Shown in pieces: positions 1 through 5,100 of a stretch of DNA of 5,475 bases. Made by a program: the position numbers and the translations under genes. The stretch is from Chloroflexota bacterium (lineage in GTDB: Bacteria; Chloroflexota; Dehalococcoidia; Lucifugimonadales; JACPCL1): NCBI GenBank assembly GCA_016210375.1, contig JACQUH010000221.1, positions 1-5,475 of the forward strand, written 5' to 3'. The notes under the pieces were generated by a model. The model was not told the DNA's origin. It searched no databases and worked only from the letters and a program-made list of their open reading frames with translations. Position 1 is the stretch's first letter, and each line of letters opens with the position of its first letter.

Positions 1-210
1 CCTCCCGCCCTCCCCGTCGCTCCCATAGACGATACATTCAGGTTATATGCCAGAGCATTGGCTGCGCCCCTAGATAGGGCACGAGTTCCTTCCTTTCCAG
101 CGTGGCATGTATCGTTTCTCGTAATAGCATTGACGGGCAGCGATGGCTTGTGAGTGGATGCTGGCTTGCAGGGGCGCAAGGCACCGATTGCGAATTTTAT
201 CACAATCCGA
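1..210. other. upstream non-coding stretch with no supportable gene
   Basis: I see no convincing gene here. One frame is open from the left edge to a TGA at 151-153, but its roughly 50 codons give a sequence without recognisable motifs, and it has no visible start. The stretch is less GC-biased than the genes to its right. It contains an inverted repeat (29-37 with 107-115) and short internal hairpins, listed separately, and it ends at the glnA promoter. A GTG at 154 opens a frame that continues into glnA, but it lies upstream of the promoter, so I do not regard it as the glnA start. Confidence 0.5.
29..115. repeat. long-range inverted repeat, possible structured element
   Basis: ACGATACAT at 29-37 is the exact reverse complement of ATGTATCGT at 107-115. 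Between the arms, two small hairpins can form: GCCA 49-52 with TGGC 59-62, and GCCC 66-69 with GGGC 77-80. In an alternative fold, GCCA 49-52 pairs with TGGC 103-106, directly stacking on the outer stem, and GCTG 61-64 pairs with CAGC 98-101. If transcribed, this could be a folded RNA, for example the 3' end of an upstream transcript. A 9-bp match 69 nt apart can also arise by chance, and I recognise no known riboswitch or RNA family. Confidence 0.25.
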
Positions 211-239
211 TTGACAAAACTGTCACAAGCCTTTACACT
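211..239 (+). promoter_or_regulatory. sigma70-type promoter of glnA
   Basis: A perfect -35 hexamer TTGACA (211-216) is followed by an ideal 17-bp spacer and a -10 hexamer TACACT (234-239), which matches TATAAT at four of six positions including the first two and the last. Transcription would begin near 246, giving a leader of about 64 nt before the ATG at 310. The placement supports 310 rather than the upstream in-frame GTG at 154 as the start of glnA, because 154 would not be on this transcript. Confidence 0.75.
221..237. promoter_or_regulatory. GlnR/TnrA-like operator in the glnA promoter
   Basis: TGTCA (221-225), seven bases, then TTACA (233-237) fits the 17-bp TGTNA-N7-TNACA consensus described for the MerR-family nitrogen regulators GlnR and TnrA of Bacillus. 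It lies in the spacer and overlaps the -10 hexamer, the place where a repressor would block RNA polymerase. A second, overlapping dyad, TGACA-N4-TGTCA (212-225), uses the -35 hexamer as one arm. The consensus match is seen directly. That a GlnR-type protein binds here is inference, and no such regulator gene is in the window. A different dyad-binding regulator is possible. Confidence 0.45.
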
Positions 240-258
240 AGCTAAATCTTCTTTGAGC

Positions 259-284
259 GGGGGGAAGGTTGCCTTTTCCCCTCC
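259..284 (+). promoter_or_regulatory. G/C-rich hairpin in the glnA leader
   Basis: GGGGAA (261-266) can pair with TTCCCC (276-281), and GG (267-268) with CC (272-273), closing a TTG loop with a two-base TT bulge. GG at 259-260 can add two pairs with CC at 283-284 across a one-base bulge. The hairpin sits about 13 nt after the predicted transcription start and 11 nt before the AGGA ribosome-binding site. It could affect leader stability or translation. It has no following T-run, so it is not an intrinsic terminator. Confidence 0.35.
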
Positions 285-295
285 CTTACCTCTTC

Positions 296-299
296 AGGA
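296..299 (+). promoter_or_regulatory. ribosome-binding site of glnA
   Basis: AGGA lies 10 nt before the ATG at 310. It is the best Shine-Dalgarno match near this start and, with the promoter at 211-239, selects 310 over the upstream in-frame GTG at 154. Homology with type I glutamine synthetases also begins only a few residues after the ATG at 310. Confidence 0.55.
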
Positions 300-309
300 C
301 GTCAGGCTC

Positions 310-876
310 ATGAACAGGCAGGACCGGGACGAAGCCAACGCATACGTTCTGCGCACCGCGCGGGATAGCGACGTGCGCTTCGTGCGCCTGTGGTTCACCG
401 ACATCTTGGGCAACCTGAAGGGCTTCGCCCTGAACGTGGCGGAGCTGGAGAACGCCCTGGAGATGGGGAAGGGGTTTGACGGGGCTTCCATTGAGGGGTT
501 TGCCCGCACCGACGAGAGCGACATGGTGGCAATGCCGGACCCCACCACCTTCCGCATCCTCCCCTGGCGTCCGCGGCAGAACGCCGTGGGCCGCATGTTC
601 TGCGATGTCCTCACCCCGGACGGCAAGCCCTTTGAGGGCGATCCCCGCTCCGTCCTGAAACGCAACCTAGAACGCGCCAATCGCTTGGGCTACACCTTCC
701 ACGTAGGCCCTGAGATAGAGTTCTTCTACTTCAAAGACGCTAACTCCACAGAGTTCCTGGACGCCAGCGGCTACTTTGACCAGTCGGCTTCGGACCTGGC
801 CACGGACCTGCGCCGGGACACCGTGCTGATGCTGGAGGAGATGGGCATTCCCGTGGAGTACAGCCACCACGAGTGA
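310..876 (+). CDS. glnA: N-terminal fragment of glutamine synthetase ending at the in-frame TGA
   Basis: This is what conventional translation from the glnA ribosome-binding site would yield: 188 residues ending in EYSHHE. It comprises the whole beta-grasp N-terminal domain (about residues 10-105, with FDGASIEGF at 56-64) and the first part of the catalytic domain with three metal-binding glutamates (E135, E137, E188). It lacks E195, H244, the NSYKR ATP/glutamate-binding loop and all later active-site residues, so it cannot be catalytic alone. GS active sites form between the N-terminal domain of one subunit and the catalytic domain of the next, so a stable truncated product might even interfere with intact subunits. 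That last point is inference. Confidence 0.6.
   Translation: MNRQDRDEANAYVLRTARDSDVRFVRLWFTDILGNLKGFALNVAELENALEMGKGFDGASIEGFARTDESDMVAMPDPTTFRILPWRPRQNAVGRMFCDVLTPDGKPFEGDPRSVLKRNLERANRLGYTFHVGPEIEFFYFKDANSTEFLDASGYFDQSASDLATDLRRDTVLMLEEMGIPVEYSHHE
874..876 (+). other. in-frame TGA in glnA
   Basis: The codons around the site read His-His-Glu-TGA-Ala-Pro-Ser-Gln-Gln-Glu-Ile-Asp. Related enzymes have Val (sometimes another small residue) at the TGA position. A Val GTG codon differs from TGA at all three positions, but one base deletion plus one insertion (GAG GTG GCG to GAG TGA GCG) or a GT/TG swap in a GTA codon would produce it. A Gly GGA codon would need one substitution. No other in-frame TGA occurs in the remaining glnA codons or in 1119 codons of gltB, and Trp is written TGG, so genome-wide TGA reassignment is not supported. 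Confidence 0.9.
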
Positions 877-887
877 GCGCCCAGCCA

Positions 888-904
888 GCAGGAGATTGAC
901 CTGC
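888..904 (+). other. 17-nt hairpin 11 nt downstream of the in-frame TGA
   Basis: GCAGG (888-892) pairs perfectly with CCTGC (900-904) around the 7-nt loop AGATTGA. The spacing (11 nt from TGA to the stem, 16 nt to the loop) and the 17-nt size equal the minimal upper stem-loop of the E. coli fdhF SECIS element, and the loop has G at its second position. It lacks the bulged U and the GGUC-type loop of fdhF. The bases also encode the conserved QQEIDLR stretch, which would be present anyway, so chance is a strong alternative. Confidence 0.25.
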
Positions 905-924
905 GCTATACCGATGCCCTGACC

Positions 925-1650
925 ATGGCCGATACCGTCATGACATACCGCCTGGTGGTTAAAGAGGTAGCCCTGCGCCACGGTGTGTACGCCACCTTCA
1001 TGCCCAAGCCCGTGGCCGGTGTGAACGGCAACGGTATGCACCTCCACATGTCCCTCTTCCAAGGGGACCGCAACGTCTTTCACGATGCCGCTGACCCTTA
1101 CAGGCTTTCCAAGGTAGCCCGCTCCTTCCTGGCGGGCCTCATGCGCCACGCCGAGGAAACTACCGCCATCACCAACCAGTGGGTCAACTCCTACAAGCGC
1201 CTCATCCCCGGCTTTGAGGCCCCCATGTACGTCTCCTGGGCGCTCATCAACCGATCAGACCTTATCCGCATCCCTACCTATCGCCGTGGGCGAGAGGAGT
1301 CCATGCGGCTGGAGTACCGGGCGCCAGACCCAGCCTGCAACCCGTACCTGGCCTTCAGCGTTCTCCTGGCCGCCGGCCTGGAGGGTGTGGAGAAGGAGTA
1401 CGTGCCCCCAGAGCCCATGGAGACGAACGTCCATAATCTGTCCGAGGAGGAGCGCCGTCGCCGCGGCATCCGCACCCTGCCGGGCAGCCTCTTTGAGGCC
1501 ATCCAGCTCGCTGAAAGCAGCAGCCTGGTCCGCCAGGCCCTGGGAGACCACGTCTTCCAGAGCTTTATCCAGAACAAGAAGATAGAGTGGGCCAACTACC
1601 GCTCCCAGGTCACCGACTACGAGATCAGGCGGTACCTCCCTACTCTCTAG
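925..1650 (+). CDS. glnA: C-terminal fragment of glutamine synthetase after the TGA
   Basis: This is the remaining catalytic domain in the same frame as 310-876, from the first ATG after the TGA to TAG (1648-1650). The homologous sequence itself continues back to 877, so the ATG is only the first conventional restart. It contains NGNGMH, NSYKRLIPGFEAP, the NRS arginine, LEYR and the CNPYLAFSVLLAAGLEG helix, ending with the EIEW-type C-terminal segment (KKIEWANYRSQVTDYE). There is no good ribosome-binding site at a suitable distance: AGGAG at 890-894 is 30 nt away. Independent translation is therefore doubtful, and without the N-terminal domain it would not form a complete active site. Confidence 0.5.
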   Translation: MADTVMTYRLVVKEVALRHGVYATFMPKPVAGVNGNGMHLHMSLFQGDRNVFHDAADPYRLSKVARSFLAGLMRHAEETTAITNQWVNSYKRLIPGFEAPMYVSWALINRSDLIRIPTYRRGREESMRLEYRAPDPACNPYLAFSVLLAAGLEGVEKEYVPPEPMETNVHNLSEEERRRRGIRTLPGSLFEAIQLAESSSLVRQALGDHVFQSFIQNKKIEWANYRSQVTDYEIRRYLPTL

Positions 1651-1657
1651 GCAGCCA

Positions 1658-1679
1658 GCCCCCACGGGGTCCTTGTTTT
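1658..1679 (+). terminator. weak intrinsic terminator candidate after glnA
   Basis: A short CCCC (1659-1662) / GGGG (1666-1669) stem with a CAC loop is followed by TCCTTGTTTT, beginning 8 nt after the glnA stop. The stem is only four G-C pairs plus a possible G-T pair and the T-run is broken, so termination would be inefficient at best. The much stronger hairpin at 1789-1831 may be the effective end or stabiliser of the transcript. Confidence 0.25.
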
Positions 1680-1750
1680 CCCAGGGATTAACAGCAAAAG
1701 GGACACTTGTTTCTTGGAGGGAGGGGAAGGCCCTGACCTCTCCCCCTGTG

Positions 1751-1779
1751 GTCCCCCTCTCCTCCCGGGAGAGGGGGAC
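1751..1779. repeat. C-rich/G-rich palindrome, 11-bp stem
   Basis: GTCCCCCTCTC (1751-1761) pairs perfectly with GAGAGGGGGAC (1769-1779) across a 7-nt CTCCCGG loop. CTCCCGGGAG at 1762-1771 is itself a palindrome and offers an alternative fold. The CCCCCTCTCC...GGAGAGGGGG type resembles interspersed palindromic repeats found between genes in many GC-rich bacteria. A related segment occurs at 2015-2056. Confidence 0.7.
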
Positions 1780-1788
1780 TAGAGAGTA

Positions 1789-1831
1789 GGGAATCAGTGT
1801 GATGCGGCCTTGCCGCATCACACTGATTCCC
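1789..1831. repeat. perfect 20-bp hairpin with 3-nt loop (unit A)
   Basis: The bases 1789-1808 (starting GGGAATCAGTG) are the exact reverse complement of 1812-1831 (ending CACTGATTCCC), with only CTT in the loop. GTAG (1786-1789) sits at the foot of the left arm. There is no T-run after the stem, so this is not a canonical intrinsic terminator, though it may block 3' exonucleases. It is followed after 5 nt by a C-rich hairpin (1837-1873), the same order as at 1963-2056. Confidence 0.9.
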
Positions 1832-1836
1832 ATAAC

Positions 1837-1873
1837 CTTTCTCCCCCTTCCCCCAAGGGGAAGGGGGAGAAAG
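1837..1873. repeat. perfect 17-bp pyrimidine/purine hairpin
   Basis: 1837-1853 (CTTTCTCCCCCTTCCCC) pairs at every position with 1857-1873, with a CAA loop. An outer stem, ATAACC (1832-1837) with GGTTAT (1883-1888), can extend or compete with its base, leaving a bulge on the 3' side. The strand asymmetry (all pyrimidine then all purine) is typical of interspersed CCCTCTCCC-type repeats. Confidence 0.85.
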
Positions 1874-1962
1874 AGGGGGTTAGGTTATTAAGTCAAAGAC
1901 CTCAAGGGAAGGGTCAAGGTTCAGAAAGGGCTAGCATTCTCCCTCACCCCACTACACAGGTG

Positions 1963-2007
1963 GTGAGGTTCTGGAAGTGCCGCTCCGCGGCATTTCCAGA
2001 ACCTCAC
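1963..2007. repeat. 21-bp hairpin with 3-nt loop (unit B)
   Basis: 1963-1983 (starting GTGAGGTTCTGG) pairs with 1987-2007 (ending CCAGAACCTCAC) at 20 Watson-Crick positions plus one G-T wobble (1977 with 1993), with TCC in the loop. GTGG (1960-1963) lies at the foot of the left arm. Arm length, loop size and the TGC(C/G)GC sequence near the loop match the hairpin at 1789-1831, while the outer arm sequences differ. Like that hairpin, it is followed closely by a C-rich/G-rich palindrome. Confidence 0.9.
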
Positions 2008-2014
2008 ATCAAGA

Positions 2015-2056
2015 TTCCCCCTCTCCCGATGGGGGAAGGGGACCGAGGGGGAGAGG
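2015..2056. repeat. C-rich/G-rich palindromic segment
   Basis: CCTCTCCC (2020-2027) can pair with GGGAGAGG (2049-2056). Alternatively TTCCCCC (2015-2021) can pair with GGGGGAA (2031-2037). It is related in composition and arrangement to 1751-1779 and 1837-1873. It is followed by G-rich sequence (2071-2092) leading to the gltB ribosome-binding site. Confidence 0.6.
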
Positions 2057-2108
2057 TCTGTATCCTTCAAAGGGGAGGGCAAGGGTGAAGGGCAGAACCC
2101 AAAAGGGC

Positions 2109-2112
2109 AGGA
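2109..2112 (+). promoter_or_regulatory. ribosome-binding site of gltB
   Basis: AGGA lies 5 nt before the ATG at 2118, within a purine-rich leader. It supports this ATG, which places the catalytic cysteine at residue 19 after a short propeptide, as usual for GltB. Confidence 0.65.
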
Positions 2113-2117
2113 CGGCC

Positions 2118-5100
2118 ATGGCAGAGAACAAACCCTACGGTCTCTACCGCCCGGAGTTTGAGCACGACTCCTGTGGCGTGGGCATTGTGGCGGACATCCT
2201 GGGCCGCCGCTCCCACAGGATGGTCCAGATGGGCCTGGAGGTGCTGGACAACCTGGCCCACCGGGGTGCCTGTGGCTGCGACCCGAAGACGGGCGATGGC
2301 GGCGGTATGCTCCTACAGATGCCCCACGCCTTCTTTCGCCAGCGCGCCGCCGACGTCGGAATAGCCCTGCCAGCCCCGGGACACTACGGCGTAGCCATGG
2401 TCTTCCTGCCCTGGGAGGCCGAGGACAGGGCTGCGTGCCAGTCCATCCTGGAGGCGACCATCAAGGAGGAAGGCCAGACCTTTCTGGGCTGGCGGGACGT
2501 CCCCGTGGACGACTCCGGCATCGGCGTCATCGCCCAGGACTCGGAGCCGGTGATACGCCAGGCCTTCGTGGGCCGCAACCCCGCCTTGCCAGACCAGGAC
2601 TCCTTTGAGCGCAAGCTGTACGTCATTCGCAAGGTGGTGGAGCGCAAGATTTCCCAGTCCAGTGTCCAGTCCAGGGACGCCTTCTATATCTCCAGCCTCT
2701 CCTCCAACACCGTGGTGTACAAGGGCTTGCTCATGCCTGAGCAGGTGCGGGGTTTCTTCCTGGACCTTTCGGACCCGCTCCTGGACTCCTCCTTCGTCCT
2801 GGTGCACTCCCGCTTCAGCACGAACACCCTGGGGTCCTGGCGGCTTGCCCACCCGTACCGGTACATCGCCCATAATGGCGAGATCAACACCCTGCGGGGC
2901 AACATCAACTGGATGGCCGCCCGGGAGATGGTCATGACCTCGCCCCTCTTCGGAGAGGACATCAAGAAGCTGGTGCCCGTCCTGACCCCTGGCGCCAGCG
3001 ACACCGCCACCATTGACAACGCCATTGAGCTCCTCGCCCTCTCCGGCCGCTCCCTGCCCCACGTCATGGCCATGCTCATCCCAGAGGCCTGGGAGGGGGC
3101 CACGGACATATCGCCGGAGAAGCGGGCCTTCTACGAGTACCACTCCTTTCTCATGGAGCCGTGGGACGGCCCGGCCCTCATCGCCTTTACCGACGGCAAG
3201 AAGATTGGGGCCAACCTGGACCGAAACGGCCTTCGCCCCTTTCGCTACACCGTTACCAAGGACAACCTCATCGTCATGGCCTCGGAAGCCGGCGTCCTCC
3301 AGGTCCCCCCGGAGAACGTCCTCTACAAGGGCCGGCTGCGCCCAGGGCGCATGATGCTCATTGACCCCGAGGAGGGCCGCGTCCTGGACGACGAGGAGAT
3401 CAAGTCCGAGCTTGCCTCCCGCCAGCCCTACGGCCAGTGGCTGGCGGACAACGTGGTGCGGGTGGACAGCTTGCCCGACGCCTCGGCGCACGTGCACCCC
3501 GATGATTACAAGACCCTTCTCCAGCGGCAGCAGGCCTTCGGCTACACCCTGGAAGAGATACGCATGATCCTGCAGCCTATGTTTGAAGCCGGCTCAGAGG
3601 CTATCGGCTCCATGGGCACCGATACGCCGCTGGCTGTCCTCTCGGACAAGCCACAGATCCTGTTCAGCTACTTCAAGCAGCTCTTCGCCCAGGTGACCAA
3701 CCCGCCTTTGGACGCCATCCGCGAGGAGTTGGTTACCTCCCTGGAGATGACCTTCGGCGCGCAGCGCAACCTCCTAGCCGAGACGCCGGAGCACGCCCGC
3801 CAGATACGCCTTTCCCACCCTATCCTCTCCAATGAAGAGCTGGAACGGGTCCGTCATATCAACCTGAAGGGCAATAAGGCTATTACCCTGAAGGCGCTGT
3901 TCAACCCTCATGAAAAGGGCAACCTGGAGCAGGCTATGGATGACCTGTGCGCCCAGGCAACCAAGGCGGTCCACGACGGCTACACTGCTATCATCCTTTC
4001 CGACCGTGACGTTGACGCCGATCATGCGCCAATCCCCAGCCTGCTTGCCTGCGCCGGCGTGCACCATCGCCTCATCCGCCAGGGTCTGCGCACCCGCGCC
4101 GGCCTGCTGGTGGAGTCCGGCGAGCCGCGAGACCTGGTCCACTGCGCCTTGCTCATGGGGTATGGCGCCACAGCGGTCAACCCCTACCTGGTCTTCGAGA
4201 CCATCAAGGACATGGAGAAGCATGAGGCGCTGTCCGTAGACGCCAAGACCGGACAGAAGAACTTCACCAAGGCCGTGGAGAAAGGCATCCTGAAGGTCGC
4301 CTCCAAGATGGGCATCTCCACCATCCAGGGCTACCAGGGCGCACAGATCTTTGAGGCCGTAGGCCTGGCCAAGCCCCTTGTTGATAAGTACTTCACGTGG
4401 ACGCCTTCCCGCGTCGGAGGCGTGGGCATAGACGTGATCGAGGATGAGGCCCGCCAGCGCCATGCCCGCGCGTTCGCGCCCCAGGGGCCTTCCGAGCTGG
4501 AGCTTGACCCGGGCGGGCAGTACCAGTGGCGTCGCGGCGGCGAATACCACATGTACAACCCGGAGACCATCGCCCGCCTGCAGATCTCCGCACGCACCAA
4601 CAATTACAAACTCTACCGGGAGTTCGCGGACCTCGTTGACGTCCAGGACAGGCAGCTCAGCACCCTGCGCGGTCTGTTGGAGTTGAAGTGGGCCGATAGT
4701 CCGGTCCCACTGGCAGAGGTGGAGCCGGCCTCTGAGATCGTCAAGCGGTTTGCGACGGGCGCTATCTCTTTGGGGGCCATCAGCAAAGAGGCCCACGAGA
4801 CCCTGGCCATCGCCATGAACCGCATCGGTGCGCGCAGCAACACCGGCGAGGGCGGCGAGGACTACCGCCGCTTCCACCCGGACCCCAACGGCGACTCACG
4901 GAGCAGCGCCGTCAAACAGGTGGCCTCGGGCCGTTTCGGCGTGACCACCAACTACCTGGTGAACGCCCGCGACCTGCAGATCAAGATGGCCCAGGGGTCC
5001 AAGCCCGGCGAAGGCGGTCAGCTCCCCGGCCACAAGGTGGACGACTATATCGGCTGGATACGTCACACGACGCCCGGCGTGGAGCTGATCTCGCCCCCGC

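Larger units (their letters stand above)
310..1650 (+). pseudogene. glnA: type I (GSI-alpha) glutamine synthetase, interrupted by one in-frame TGA
   Basis: Glutamine synthetase condenses glutamate and ammonium to glutamine with ATP, as a cytoplasmic dodecamer. The frame covers 446 codons plus TAG, the normal GSI-alpha length. Visible motifs, in order: FDGASIEGF (residues 56-64) followed by R66, the counterpart of the feedback-inhibition Arg62 of Bacillus GS; GPEIEFF with metal ligands E135 and E137; HHE (E188); E195 in QQEID; NGNGMH with H244; NSYKR (293-297) and the flap Glu E303; R315; and the LEYR segment with E335 and R337. The region matching the adenylylation Tyr of GSI-beta enzymes reads NVHNL with no Tyr, so adenylylation control is not expected. 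The only defect is TGA at codon 189 (874-876), where relatives have Val (HHEVAPSQ). Frame and motifs are intact on both sides, so the lesion is recent, a sequence error, or a recoded codon. As read conventionally, no full-length enzyme is made. Confidence 0.9.
1651..2117. other. repeat-filled intergenic region between glnA and gltB
   Basis: No gene is supportable in these 467 bases. Short open frames cross the repeats, but their translations are proline- and glycine-rich products of the C-rich/G-rich tracts. The region is a series of palindromes listed separately: a C-rich one (1751-1779), a 20-bp hairpin (1789-1831), a C-rich one (1837-1873), a 21-bp hairpin (1963-2007) and a C-rich one (2015-2056). 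G-rich runs such as those at 1906-1930 and 2071-2092 fill the remainder. I see no clear gltB promoter, so gltB could depend on read-through from glnA or on a promoter I cannot recognise. Confidence 0.75.

Noticed and set aside
1..153. 3' end of an upstream gene in frame 1
   Set aside because: The 50 open codons show no recognisable motif or conserved ending. An open stretch of this length is unremarkable in GC-rich DNA.
154..309. N-terminal extension of glnA from the GTG at 154
   Set aside because: The frame is open, but the extra 52 residues do not look like any part of glutamine synthetase, they would span the promoter at 211-239, and the ATG at 310 has a Shine-Dalgarno and matches the family start.
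874..876. Genome-wide reassignment of TGA to an amino acid
   Set aside because: Only one in-frame TGA occurs in about 1560 codons of the two genes, Trp is written TGG, and the high GC content is unlike that of most known TGA-reassigned lineages.
1751..2056. CRISPR array
   Set aside because: The repeated elements are palindromes of differing sequence, not identical direct repeats separated by uniform spacers.
1810..2088. 92-codon open frame between glnA and gltB
   Set aside because: It is made of the palindromic repeats and C-rich/G-rich runs, has no ribosome-binding site, and its start lies in a hairpin loop.
2313..3497. 394-codon open frame on the - strand
   Set aside because: It lies wholly antisense to gltB, whose conserved motifs occupy this interval. 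Long antisense frames are expected opposite GC-rich codons, and its translation is low-complexity.
3774..4877. 367-codon open frame on the - strand
   Set aside because: It is a codon-bias shadow of gltB, with no recognised domain. The + strand encodes GltB motifs throughout.
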